Source of the DNA: Rhodeus uyekii
Taxonomy: Eukaryota; Chordata; Actinopteri; Cypriniformes; Acheilognathidae
Length of the DNA: 64,000 nucleotides
Assembly (NCBI GenBank): GCA_037043235.1
Contig: JAWRVZ010000156.1
Coordinates: forward strand, 62,001 to 126,000
Direction of reading: 5' to 3'
Below, piece by piece: positions 13,226-24,518 of this stretch. The notes beneath the pieces are model-generated. The model was not told the origin of the DNA. It did not search any database and worked only from the letters and a program-made list of their open reading frames with translations. Within the stretch, counting starts at the first letter, position 1. Each line of letters starts with the position of its first letter. The translations under genes were made by a program, and so were the position numbers.

Positions 13226-16200
13226 ATTTGTAAATTTACCTGTATATTTACCCTCCCATAAATCCTCCCCTCAAAGAAATCAGGACAGAAGTGGTTGAAA
13301 GTGGACGAAAGAGAGAGTAGACTCTCATGTTAGTAGGGCATTAGTAGACTGGTGGAAGTTAGAATAACTTCTAACTTCTAGTTAGAGTTAGAATAAGCTG
13401 ACATGTTTGCCAAATTACTCATGGTCAGTAGAATGTCTGTTGGAGGAGAAACACTAAAATGTCTTAGCAGGTATTGACATTGTCATTGACAGTGACAAAA
13501 ACACTGTCTCAAACCTTTTAATTGGATCAATCCTGAGTTCTGATTTCAAAGACTGAAGACTGGGAAACATATCTAGAATGTCCTGTTTTCATGAGCCTAC
13601 AAAAATATCTACTACTGTTAGAACATCTGCTATAGCAAATACATATTTGTGATTCATATGTTGCATGCAAAAATATGTTTTTCATCAGAATTGATTGCTT
13701 AAGATTTAGCCTCTACCAGCTGGAGCTAACAAGGCCACGCTAAACATGAGAAGCTTCAAAATAAAAGCCTACAAGAGAAAAAAAAACTAGGACAGAGCAT
13801 AAAACAAACACCCAGCGTTCCCCTGTGGTCGTAAGTGAAAGTCCCAGATAACACAACACTAACAGTGTGGCACTGCCATCTGGTTTTATGGTGCTTGACA
13901 GTATTTGACAAATGAACTCCCCATTAAAGTAATGGAAAATAAGGAATTTAAATTCTCAGAAGTAAATGAATGCAGGACGCTTTACTGCTCTTGTGGTTGT
14001 CTCAGATCTGAACTAAAATATGATGCAATAATTTTATTCCACCAGGAACATTCTGGACTTTTGTTATTCAGATACAGAAACTCCTATTCTATCAAGAACA
14101 GATGTTATTCAGCAACTGCTTCAGGTCAATTATCACACCTGACGAAAGCATACCATCATGATCCTTAGAGATAACACCTTACAGAGACAGAATTCATTTT
14201 CAAGGATAACATGAATTAATAAAAACCTTAATAAGGTTTGAGAAGTATAGAACTTTACATTTTTTAATAAAAGTGTCCACCAAATGTACAGATAAAAACC
14301 GCAATGTCCACAAAGCCAGAGTGAACTTTTCTTTGAAATTATTATATTAATTAATTATTGCTTAAATTTTATTCCATGAAAAAGGACAAAATAAGGGTAA
14401 ATAACTAATTTTGCTATTTAATGCAACAAGGGCTGATAACATGTCTAAACTCAAGCAATCATCGTGATGTTAAGAATATTTCAGTGAAAACTATCGTACA
14501 TCTCTGAAATATGAAGATAAGCACTTTCCGACATAAACATTTTTTATTAGTTTTTGTTTTATTATTTTTCTTCATTTTAATCGGAAGTATTTATCAATTT
14601 CAACTTATGTTGTTGTGGTTTTGTCATTTTCATAAGTTTTTCTTTTAATATTTACTATTTAGTTTTCATTTATTTTTATTTAAGTTTATATTTATAGTTT
14701 ATATTTATTTCCACTTAGTAATTTTAATGCTTCAGTTTAAACATATTTTAGTTTGTTGCAGTAAGGCAACAATAAATAAAATTTAATAAATTTAATAAAA
14801 ATGTTCTGAATCTTTTTTAATTTTAGTCAATGATAAAAACAGTTTCTATCTTGGAAACAATATGAACATTGGACCTGGTACAGCTGTTACAGCAAAGTTT
14901 AAGATCAGCCATCATAGATACACCTTCAGGATAGCAACATGGCTGGGTAATATCACACTATCTCAAGACAATATCCTGAAGCCTCTGTTTGGACCAGGCT
15001 GCTGTTCACATTAAACAATGAGATTAAGTTTGAAATGGAAAAAGTTTTATGATGACTATTGCAACACTCTGGGTATACGTAACAGAGTACAGCAGGTTCC
15101 ACCCAATAATATGAAAAAAAAAGACATTTGGGAAAAAAAATGGCACAGAGGCACATTATATTTTATATTTCAATGTTTACAGTGAGTTTAAGACTTTAAG
15201 ACTTAAATTCCTTATTGTTATCTTTTGACAGGTTTGAAATACGGGAAATTAAGTGTTTATAAATGCACTGTATATTTAAAGGCAGTTCATGCATGTGATT
15301 TATTACAAAGTAAAAGTTCTATACAATAACGCAATTTTATCTCACTGGGTTGAAGTAGAATAGATTTGGTTAATGATTGGGGTAGAGAATTAAAATATTT
15401 AAAAAAATTAATAAATTAAACATGTTATTTTTAATATTTAAGTTTGTTTTTGTAATCAGTATTACAAAATGCAGATACATTTAGATTTATCCGGTAATTT
15501 ATTAGTTATTGACATTGGCCAAACTACTTATCATTTTTGTGAAATATACTGTGTATCTTCCCACAGATTTCAAGTAAATTTGGTTAGATAAAATCACTGA
15601 GATTAAGGTTTTGGGGTCAAGATACCGAGAGAATATAGTTGAAAACATGCCAAAATCAAAGAAACAATCCAGTTTACAACCTGGCACATGTCTATGTTAC
15701 TTGCCAACCTGACAGATTGTTTTAATTTAAAAGTCATTTTTAACATTCAATGCAGCAGCTATAAAGATAAGTAAAATTTCAACACAAACTAAAAAGCACT
15801 TGTAAGAGAACAAAAACAGTTCTTTGAATAAACTTCTAAACAAATTTGGTCATACATTAGGGTCCTATTCACACTATTAAATAACTATGACTTTTACCTC
15901 AATAAAATCCCAATTGCTGCTTAATAATAGTAAGTTAGGTATCGGGTAAAAAAATAGGGTAGGATTAGGAATTTAGAATAATGTCATCCAGAATATGACA
16001 TTAATATGTGCTTCATATGTGTTATTAAACAGCCAATATCCTAGTAATTGATCTGTAAACTAAAGTGTTACCACAAATTCAATGCATGTTCATTCAATAC
16101 CATCAATTACTATGCAGGGATATAAACAACTATTTACCTCACTCCTCTAATAATTCTGCATTTCCCCAATGGAAATTTGCTAGTATACTATTTGTTTGTA

Positions 16201-16702
16201 TCTTTATTAGTTTACATAGATTTAAAATTACTTAAGCAAGTTTAAAGAGGATAGAAGAAAGCACTAGAAACAGCATTTGAATACATTTTTGTCCTATTGA
16301 CATCTAGGTTTTCTCAGAACAAAATAAGTAAGATTCATTTTAAGACAGGGAATGTACAGTATACATGATTTTTGGAGAAGGGTTATGAAAGCAACAGTCA
16401 GATTTTTATTCTTTTTGAGGAAATGAGGAGACACAGGAGATTCCAGTTCCCCACAAAGGGAATCTCTGCATATATGGAACAGTTACTGGAGTCGTTGTAG
16501 TAAAATCTTTGAAAAACAAAACAAATCTAAAATCTTATCTCAGTTAGCTAATTAACTATATTATGACTGATTTAAAAACTTTATAAGTGGACCTCAGGGG
16601 GAAGAAAAAGCATGTGAGCTTGTTAAGAACAAAATACAGGGTTCCCATTAAAATTAAGCTGTTGACAGGGTCTAATTTACTGGAATTTTCTGGTTTGTAC
16701 CA
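13226..16702. other. AT-rich stretch, no recognised gene
   Basis: At 13330-13470 lies a decayed dispersed repeat related to 2820-2960. From 14530 to 14800 the sequence is T-rich with many TTTTATT and TTTATT units and looks like degenerate repeat. Frames at 13905-14168 and 14953-15156 have no recognisable motif. Confidence 0.5.
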
Positions 16703-17123
16703 CTATGTGTTACGTGTCTGTTGTGTGTCTGTTTACTTCCTGGTTCCAAATGTGCTCTCCCAGTGTTTTTCCACTCACTTCACCTGTCACCAGTCACTTT
16801 GTTAGTCTTGCCAGCTGTGTCTTGTTCCCTCTATAAGCCCTTGTGTTTACCAACTCTGTGTTTTCCTTAAGTCCTGGGGCCTCATGTACTAAGACTTGCG
16901 TTGAATTCATACTGACACATTATGTACAGACAAATCTGTGAATGTGCGAACGCACAAAAAAATCCAGATGTATCAATCTCTGCGTTCAAAGGATCTCGCG
17001 CATATTCTCTTTGTACATCCCGATTAACGTAAAATTGAGCGCACATGCACGAGCACAACACTCCTCCCTTAATTAAACTGATTAAATATGGTAACGAGTC
17101 CACTTGGGCAAAAGCAAGCGGCA

Positions 17124-17340
17124 CGAAACCAAAGTGAAAGTACAGAAAATGAATTGGTGCTACTATCGGAGGTAGAAATTAGAAAAAAAAAATATTTGGA
17201 ACTTTGTTCTCCGGAATTAATAACAAAAGGAAAAAAATATGAAAATATGGGGGTGTTTAGCTGATGCCGTCAATGCGGGTGGATTTGAAAGTCGCACTGT
17301 AAATGATCTTAAAAATAAATGGTCTTATAATTGTCTTTAG
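17124..17340 (+). pseudogene. Harbinger Myb/SANT-like protein relic
   Basis: Across two frames the sequence reads ENELVLLSEVEIRKK, then SGINNKRKKYENMG, then AVNAGGFESRTVNDLKNKWS. This follows the first two-thirds of the Myb/SANT-like DNA-binding protein that accompanies the Harbinger nuclease. A ten-base A run (about 17188) coincides with the frame break and a TAG stop follows. Only a fragment of the usual protein remains. Confidence 0.65.
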
Positions 17341-17953
17341 TGGATAACCGCAGTCTTCTGAAGGGTTGTTGTATAATTAAATACAATTATAATATATTAA
17401 ATAATTAAATGCAAATAAATAAAAGTAAAAAGTACTATTAGATAAAACCATAACTTTAAATGCATCACTCATCAAGAAGCCACCCATCGCGCCACTCTGT
17501 CAGCTACCAGCTGTCACCCAACCATGCTTTTTGTAAGGATGTATGAATCATGGGTTGACCCAGGCCACCTTGCCACAATATTTGTTAGGCGTATTTGCGC
17601 ATTACATATAATCTGCACTTTTATTGAATGGAAATGTTTCCGATTCACATATGCAAATTTATCTCCAGATGGTGCCTTATATGTGTGTGCAGTCGATCGC
17701 TCCGTTTACATTTGGGAAACCGGCTATCGCTGCAAATTGCATTTTAATGTTTGGCATCAGTTGCCAGAAAACCAAGCGTTGTCAGCACCTGTAACGGAAC
17801 GGGTATTGCGTGTTTCCTCGCTGTCTCTCTCTCTAGATTCGGACCCAACTAGATTCTAGAACTAGATGAACTAGATGCCCTTGGAAATCTGAAAAGGCTG
17901 ATTAGCCAGTTATCATCCTGGGCCAGAAAATCATTGTGGTCCCTAAAAACTCG

Positions 17954-17978
17954 TTCTCTTCTCTTCTCTTCTCTTCTT
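17954..17978. repeat. (CTCTT)n microsatellite
   Basis: Five near-perfect CTCTT units lie within the Harbinger interior. Confidence 0.85.
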
Positions 17979-18610
17979 TATTCTGCCATTAGCAATGTCC
18001 TCTAATAAGGCCAAAGCTGTCAGCCATAGACTAAGGGTTGTGTCAATTTGCACGTGCTTTTATATGTTCTTACTTAATTGTTTACTTAATAATAATTACT
18101 TAATAATTTAAAGAATATTCCCAAAAGGCTTGTATGACAATATATATCAATTATTTTATACAGTGCAAATTAATAGCAATGTTTCCCACAGACTTGTAGA
18201 ACAATTCGTTGTGTCATGTTTGCAGCTTCACTTCATTGCCTGTAGGAGTCGCCAACGGACAAAACTATGAGAAATGTACTTACGCCAGACATGAACTTGC
18301 CGTGGAGAAACGCACATTGTCACGTTAGTTTCACTTTTAGTACATCCGACCGTGAGCGTGAAAACTGGCGAACGCAATGTTTTTGTGCGTAAGCAGTGTT
18401 GATACATGAGGCCCCTGGTCTGTTGTTGTCGATTGCACGTCGTGTTCCATCCACATCCTTTCCTGTTCTCTTCCTTAGTAATGTTTTTGCACGATGCGTC
18501 CACTTTTGGTTGTAAAGTGGTTTATTTTGAGTTTTCATCATTAAAGACAATTTAAGTTTATCCTTGCCTCCTCGCCTTCATCATGCACCACTACACCACG
18601 TGACACTATG

Positions 18611-20106
18611 GATTTGTTTTTAAGGAACTAACAAGTTTGGAATAAACCATCAAAATATGAGTAAAATGGGAAGAACAAAAGATTAAACTTGGTTAAGGTA
18701 TAAATCTGACAAAATTATTTAGCAAAAAAGGCAAACTACAGCTCACAGGAAAAAGCTTACATACATAACCCAATATTAACTTTTTGCTAGTTCTCTATTC
18801 TTCTTGCATGTTGTCCTGATTATGTTTTGTTTACTTAGTTTCTGTCATGTCTTTATGAGTTGTGGTTTATTTCAATGGTTAGTTCATCTTCCTCCAGCTG
18901 TTCCTGTTTAGCTCCCTCATTTACTACATGTTTATTTGCTCCCTATTCTGTTCAGTCCTTTGTTGGTCATTGAATGTCCAGTAAAGTGTATTTTGAATTG
19001 TTATCTGTTGTTTATATTTCTTATTACTTTACATAATGTTACAGAATAACAGACCACTCACAAACAAGTAAAAAGACACAAAATAAAATAAATAAAAAAA
19101 TCACAGTATTGCTCCTCCTCCTCCTCCCGAGAACCAGAATATGTTGAGGTATTTAAGTTGGATACTCTGACATGGCGGCCTCTCCCTCACAGACTGTGGG
19201 CCTCAGGCAGCCAAAGTGGTTGTACCGGAACCAACAAAGGTAATAAAGCCCTGGAGTGCTGACCAGTCTATCTCAGATCCAGGAGCGGACCTAAACTTGA
19301 TAGTTCTGTGGTCCGCAGCTCCAGTACCCACCCAGAATAAAGGTTAAGGATGTCAGTTTTCCTAGACCGGACATCAATTTTGGCTACTACTGAATGTGCA
19401 GTCAGCCAAATCCTTGTAGGACTGAAAATAAGGATAGGTTTTTCCATAAGGATAGGTTTTAACAGTAAATTTACTGTTTACATGAGATGTGTGAAAAAAT
19501 AATCATAAGAAAGCATTAAGGGATATTAATATTAATATATTATTTCTGTCAAGTAGCTGTTATTAAGCATACTTATGAAAGATACGTGATAAATGTTCTT
19601 TATTTGATTTTGTCGAAAAAAATAGCTATAAGGAAATATACTGCACACTACATTGATTAAACATGTTTGCTGGCGTGACAGAGCAGAAATTGAAGTCTGG
19701 GAAAAACAGCTATACCTCACACGTCCCTCAAAGGAAATCATGTGGACAAATACTCTTGACTACTATTTATATTTTTTATTCTGTGTTTGCTATCAACTAT
19801 TGTAATCCAAGTAACATTACAGTGAGAAAATATTTTTAATTAAAGTTCAGTCAATGGAGGCATTGTGTTTTGCTCATGCATAAAGTCTGCTTCACAGTGC
19901 GAGCTTGCAGTGTTGCCATGTCTACTAGCACTTACTAACTTTCAAGGGATTTCAGAACAGCATAACAGATATTGCGCCATTGGGCAGACTTGGCCAATTT
20001 CAAAATCTGCATAGGTCAACAATCATGCACAGTTTTTGGAATAAAGCAGTTTGCATAAAAGTCCATGAAAATGAAATAGAGACTAAAATTGAGTGTGACA
20101 ATAATC
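18611..20106. other. Unannotated stretch
   Basis: No gene recognised. The 18810-19045 segment is LTR-like in composition (starts TGTTGTCC, ends ATGTTACA) but has no matching flanking duplication. A CTC repeat (about 19111-19127) and a GC-richer patch at 19140-19340 are present; the latter has no identifiable coding motif. Confidence 0.45.
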
Positions 20107-20178
20107 GTCTCAGGTTACATATTTAACCTGAAGACGGAACGAGACACTTCGTCAAAACGCTGGGGGAATTCTTTAGAA
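20107..20178 (+). repeat. DIRS-type terminal repeat, part 1
   Basis: GTCTCAGGTTACATATTTAA followed by CCTGAAGACGGAACGAGACACTTC has the order of the DIRS termini and internal complementary region at 37.5 kb: GTCTCGGGTTACATATGTAA, then CCTGGTTCC and AACGAGACGCTG. The CTTCGTCAAAACGCTGGGGGAA motif corresponds to the CTTCGACACTAGGGGAA type block. It is split by a hAT and continues at 21413. Confidence 0.65.
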
Positions 20179-20306
20179 CAGCCATTCCCAAACTGTGGTC
20201 CGTGAGGGTAGTGCAGGTGGTCTGTGGAAAGGCAAAATAAAATAATATTTTACCTTCATTTTACCAGGAAATTCCCATAAAAAAATTTAAAGAATGTATG
20301 GCCTAT

Positions 20307-20821
20307 TGTAACAAAGGTGACTCACAGGCAGGGATCCACGTGCTTTGTCTTTATTAAGAGTGGTCGTACAGGCAGATGGTCAGGGCAAACAGAGAGATCA
20401 TACATAAACGGTAAATCAGGCAGGGTTCACAAAGGCGGGCAGACAGGATCAGAATTGTGGTACAGGCAGTGGTCAAGACAGGCGGCTATCAATCATCAAC
20501 GTTAATCCAGGCACAGGTCAGGGCAGGCAGAACAGAATCAAAACGGGCAAACAGGCAGAATCAGAACAGACAATCAGGACAGGCATAAACGCTCAGAATG
20601 ACCGCTACAGCAAATCAAGACTTCGCCGTGAATGTATGAATGAAGCAGTCCTTTATAGTCCAAGTAATGATTAACAGGTGGTGTGGCAAACAGAGATGAT
20701 GGAGTCCAGCTGGTGTGTGTGTAATCCAGTGTGTGGGTTTCTGGGAAATGTAGTGTCAGTATAAGTGTATCTGGTGGCCAATATCTGGTGGCCAGGGAGC
20801 GCAGAGCTCATATTCATAACA
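20307..20821 (-). mobile_element. Solo LTR nested in hAT
   Basis: Read on the minus strand it starts TGTTATGAATATG and ends CCTTTGTTACA, 515 bp. The TSD CCTAT is perfect (20302-20306, 20822-20826). An AATAAAG polyadenylation signal and a TTTATA-type promoter box give minus orientation. It is repetitive inside, with many CTGCCTG/CTGTC units. The family is not certain; it is probably Ty3/gypsy-like. Confidence 0.88.
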
Positions 20822-20921
20822 CCTATATTGATTTAATATTTGCATTAAATTGTCAAGTTATTGTGCGATTACTAAAATAGGCCAGTGGTGTTCGGACGTG
20901 ACGTTCAAGTTCAGTGTCGTT

Positions 20922-21293
20922 ATGGATCGGTGGATAGCAACAGGTTCTCTGAAGAGAAAGGAGGCAGAAGTTCCAGAAAATTAAGAGATTCACAGTGAGT
21001 CGGATGCATCTATGAGCCAGATTCATCAGAAAACAACAAAGAAATAGAGGGTGAAGAGAAAATACTGTGAAAGCTATTTAGCATTAGGTTTCAGCTACAC
21101 CGGCCCCGAAGACGAGCCGTTGCACGTTTTCATTTGTTGCTACGAGACACTGGCTAATGAGAGCATGAAACCAGCAAACATTCGGCGGCATTTGGAAACC
21201 AGGCATGGCAAATTTAAGTCCAAGTCAGTCGAGTTTTTCGAAAGCAAGCTCCATGAATTCCGCACAAGCAAAAAAGTAATAGAATTGAATTAA
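20922..21293 (+). pseudogene. hAT N-terminal BED-like zinc-finger fragment
   Basis: One frame runs from ATG (MDRWIATGSLKRKEAEVPEN) through two in-frame stops (20982-20984 and about 21045) to TAA at 21293. The C-terminal half reads RKYCESYLALGFSYTG, an ICC pair and a following RRHLETRHGKFKSK block. A cysteine pair followed by H-x-x-x-H is the BED-type finger found at the N-terminus of ZBED5/SCAND3-related hAT transposases. The catalytic part is absent. Confidence 0.7.
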
Positions 21294-21412
21294 TAGAATT
21301 AATTCAGGTAAGACTGTGTGTAGACATTTTATTGTGTGTGTTATGAGGTGGTCCGCAATATTTTTTGATTACAAATAGTGGTCCACACACACAAAAAGTT
21401 TGAAAAACCCTG

Positions 21413-21540
21413 CTTTAGAATATCATCTCGTGAATTACTATTCAATCGATTGATCGAGTGTAAATGCACGTCGCAGGCCAGTGACGTCATAAACCAGGAT
21501 GATATAGGTGCACCGGAAACCAGAAACAGCAGCAAGATGT
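21413..21540 (+). repeat. DIRS-type terminal repeat, part 2
   Basis: After the hAT TSD the sequence TATCATCTCGTGAATTACTA, then AATGCACGTCGCAGGCCAGTG and ACGTCATAAACCAGGATGAT parallels the 5' region of the DIRS relics at 39.3 kb (GTCATGAACCAGGATGATAA, reverse strand) and 51.2 kb. It then gives way to other sequence near 21540. Confidence 0.6.
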
Positions 21541-21718
21541 ATTGCAATGAGCAATGAGTTTTTTCAAGGGACTTGAGCTTTTTCCCTGCCAGTTTCTTTT
21601 GTCTTTCTTTATGAGCCTTTTCAATTGCCTGCTTCTCAGGAGTATTAGTTAGGATGGCTGTCTTCACACACTTTCATTTGGTTTGTGTTCTGGGGGTGGT
21701 AGGATTTGTCAAGGAGAC

Positions 21719-22527
21719 TTATCCAGGTCGGCTGGGAACACGTGGCACATCTGAGTCATCTGGCGAGGCACATCCATGTGGACCATGCGCAGTGGATGGA
21801 TCATTATCTGCTGCAGGTGGTTCATCTGCAGGGGATGGACTATCCGGATCATCTGCAGTGCCAGGCTGCAGCTCAGAGTTTGGCTGGTCTGACTGCATGG
21901 ATGGTGTAAACGCTTCATCAGGGAACATTTCTCGGTTATATGGGAAAATCTCAGAGGACCTAAATCCAGAAGTGATGTTGCGTGGAGTCCCTGCTGACAC
22001 GAAGGCTTCATTCACAAGTCCTGCAATCTGGTAGATCGAGACGTAAATGTTTCGCCAGGGTTGGTTCTCATCCACCCATCAAGAGCTCGGCTGTATTGGC
22101 TCCTGAACAGTCCAAACACGGTCACGTCGTAAGGCTGCATGCAATGGATTGTGTGGGGTAGGAGGGTAAGCAGAACAATACCGTTGCTCTTCACTATTTC
22201 TACTGCCTTGAGTGAGATGTGAGCCTTAAGATTACCCAGGATTAGCAGCATGGGACGATCAGGGGTGCAGTTAGTGTGCTGTCAGGTGATCAAGGAAACT
22301 CAGCCCAGGTGTCTTCATCCATCCATCCCATTCCGGTGGAGGTACCTTTGGCTCCTGGAGATGCTCCTATCAAGAAACCGTACTTAAACTTAACTCTGAG
22401 GGAGATAAATATGGGAGGTCTATTGCAGCTGCTCTTATAGACTTCTTTCCTTCCTTGATCTCACTCTCTTCATCTCCTCGAGGTGTTTTTTGCCCCAGGT
22501 TGTCTTTCTGGTGTATTGTCTTGGCAT
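21719..22527 (-). pseudogene. pogo/Tigger-type DDE transposase, internally deleted
   Basis: On the minus strand it starts with MPRQYTRKTTWGKKHLEEM, a pogo-type N-terminal helix-turn-helix region, followed by KSIRAAAIDLPYLSPSELSL. After a deletion and stops come LGNLKAHISLKAVEIVKSNG, LLPHTIHCMQPYDVTVFG and GWMRTNPGE, the second half of the DDE_1 nuclease domain. The C-terminus is SGFRSSEIFPYNREMFPDEA and an acidic Pro-rich tail. The residue where the family has its second catalytic Asp reads Gly (LGN), while the third (QPYD) is kept. Two frames are needed in the C-terminal half (change near 22015-22075). Confidence 0.78.
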
Positions 22528-22640
22528 GATGGCTTTTCTACAATGCTTATGACATTAAAAATAAAATAATGTGCCTCATGTCTCACTTTACCTCACAGCA
22601 TTTGTCTCACTTTACCCCACCGCCACATTTTAGAAAAAAA
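22528..22640 (-). repeat. Probable 5' end region of the pogo element
   Basis: TGTCTCACTTTACC occurs twice (22580-22593 and 22603-22616) just beyond the transposase start. On the minus strand this gives GGTAAAGTGAGACA in direct repeat. Subterminal repeats at this position suit a pogo-family end, but no clean inverted partner was found on the other side. Confidence 0.45.
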
Positions 22641-23706
22641 AGATCTCTCTTAGCAATTGAGCATAATCTTCAGCTAGCATCATCACATGGTTTTATATGT
22701 TTGTAGTTCATCAACATGTATACGTTTTTCTACCTGAATCAATTTGCTTTGTTACAACAGTTGATTAAGTTGACGGCAAGAAAATGTACATGCAGAACAA
22801 ATATTTGTGTGAAAAAAACATGCTTAACACAGCACCACGAGTTCCACTCCTTCAAGGACAAGGGGAAATGAGAGGGGCTTGAAAACATAATGGTCAAATA
22901 ACCACAAATGTGTTCCGTTGCCTAGATACAGAGGTCTCTCACATTACTTGATGTCAACAAAGAAATATAAAACCCTTCAAAGCGCACTGAACACCACAAG
23001 AAGTTTAAATACAAATGCTATAAGGTAATAGCAGTTTTAAATCTGCAGTTTTAAATACATACTTATTATACATATAAAAAAGAACAGGTAGCCAGCAAAG
23101 TTAACAGATTCTTGTCCTAAACTTTTCAGACATAAAGTAAGACAAAAAATAAATTTTAACACATCCTGTTTTCATACTAGCCCATTTTCTAACATTTCAT
23201 CAAAGGGTGGGGATCGTGCGATTGCGTACTACTGATATGTGTGCCAAATTCGGCTTGGTCTGATCGCGGATAATTATTTCTAAGTTTCAGATTACTAAAA
23301 GACTGTGATTGTGACAAGCACACTAAAGAACACTCTTAGTGCAACAAACAAATTCAGGAATAATAATTCATAGTTTCTCAGAAGAATAAAGTAATTTTTT
23401 TTCAACTGCGGTTTTGCACCCATACGAGATCACACAGGCGACCAAAAATCATCTTCCCATTTTTTTTTATTCTACTTTGTAAGGACCCAATTCATTAAGG
23501 AAACTTTCATCCATTTAATGGGCTTCATTCCTACTTTTTTTGTTTTCGCTTATTTGTTTCTGACAGATGCTGCTTTCCATCCATCTTTGTTTTTTGTGCT
23601 GTTAATGTCATGCGCTGTATTTTAAAGTAACAAGGAAGCAAGCTCACATTCACTTCTGACTTTCCATATTTCAGAAAATACTGATATACTTGCTTCTACA
23701 TGCATA
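22641..23706. other. Unannotated AT-rich stretch
   Basis: No gene, RNA or repeat boundary recognised. Short T runs occur (23394-23402, 23459-23470). Confidence 0.5.
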
Positions 23707-24518
23707 AAAATGACTAGGGTTTACAAAAAATGGTTAGAAGAGAGTGGCATTTCTGTGGATGAAAATGCATTGTTAATGCCAGAGGTCAGAGGAGAATGAC
23801 CAGACTGGTTCAAGCTGATGGAAATGCAACAGCAGTTCAACTACTTGTTACACACAACACAGGCTCACCAAAATGGATGATATGAAATTGGAAAACATTT
23901 CCTGTTCTGAAGAGTCGTGATTTCTGTTGCAACATTCAGATTGTAATTGTCAGAATTGGTTCTAAACAACATAAAGGATGCATAGATCCATATCCTGCCT
24001 TGTATTGACGGTTCAGGCTGCTGGGGGTTGTGTAATGGTGTGAGGGGTATTTTATTGGCACACTTTGAGCCACTCAGTATCAACTGAGTATCATTTAAAC
24101 ACCACAGCCTTCCTGAGTATTGTTGCCGACCATGTCTATTCCTTCAGGACCAGTTTATTCTTCTGATGGCTACTTCCAGAAGGATAACTCACAATGTCAC
24201 AAAGCTCAACTAAATCTCAAATTGGTTTCTTAAACATGACAATGAGTTCACTATGCTGAAATTACCTCTACAGTCACCGGGTCTCAATCCAATAGAGCAC
24301 CTTTGGGACAAGCTGGAACAGGAGATTGGCATTATGAATGCGCAGCCGACAAATCTGCAGTAACTGCGTGATGCTGCCATGTCAATGTGGATCAAAACCT
24401 CTGAGGAACATTTCCAGCATCCTGTTGAGTCTATGCCACAAAGAATTAAGGCAGATCTGAAGGAAAAATGGGGTCCAACTCAGTACTAGCAAGGTGTATC
24501 TAATAATGTGGCCGTGAT
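23707..24518 (+). pseudogene. Tc1-like transposon relic with transposase remnants
   Basis: Nucleotide blocks follow a Tc1 transposase in order. They are the TTTACAAAAAATGG helix-turn-helix region, GGTCAGAGGAGAATGACCAG, a GGCTGCTGGGGGTTGTGTAA block, TTGGCACACTTTGAGCC, GATGGCTACTTCCAGAAGGA, CAATCCAATAGAGCACCTTT (which encodes NPIEHLW with the third catalytic acidic residue) and the terminal AATTAAGGCA...TAG. The 3' end reads GCAAGGTGTATCTAATAATG, close to a Tc1 terminal repeat. The 5' terminal repeat is missing and every frame is broken. It belongs to a different subfamily from the Tc1 copies at 43.6 and 57.3 kb. Confidence 0.8.

Larger units (their letters stand above)
16877..18414. mobile_element. 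PIF/Harbinger-type DNA transposon, non-autonomous
   Basis: The terminal inverted repeats are GGGCCTCATGTA at the left and TACATGAGGCCC at the right, a perfect 12-bp match with weaker matching further inward. The 3-bp target-site duplication is CTG (16874-16876, 18415-18417), of the CWG form used by many fish Harbingers. Inside is a Myb/SANT-like relic but no recognisable DDE nuclease, so it would depend on another copy. It inserted into an LTR that was already in place. Confidence 0.85.
16708..18605 (+). mobile_element. Solo LTR interrupted by a Harbinger element
   Basis: The LTR begins TGTTACGTGTC and ends CACGTGACA, with a perfect TSD CTATG on both sides (16703-16707, 18606-18610). The nested Harbinger occupies 16877-18414, so the LTR itself is about 357 bp. 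A TATAAG box (about 16834) and an ATTAAA-type polyadenylation signal (about 18541) give plus orientation. A partial relative may lie at 49970-50110, where TTAGTCTTGTCAGCTGTG is shared. Confidence 0.87.
20179..21412 (+). mobile_element. hAT (Charlie-like) transposon, non-autonomous
   Basis: The ends are CAGCCATTCCCAAACTGTGG and, reversed, CAGGGTTTTTCAAAC. The 8-bp TSD is perfect: CTTTAGAA at 20171-20178 and 21413-21420. CAG termini with an AAACT block and an 8-bp duplication are typical of Charlie-type hATs. It encodes only an N-terminal zinc-finger fragment, contains a later solo LTR, and lies inside a DIRS terminal repeat. Confidence 0.88.

Noticed and set aside
17524..17859. 111-residue frame as a Harbinger nuclease
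   Set aside because: No DDE motif or HTH-like block could be found in it or in neighbouring frames.
18812..19045. Possible LTR between TGTTGTCC and ATGTTACA
   Set aside because: Ends look LTR-like but flanking 5-mers differ, and no promoter or second copy was found in the window.
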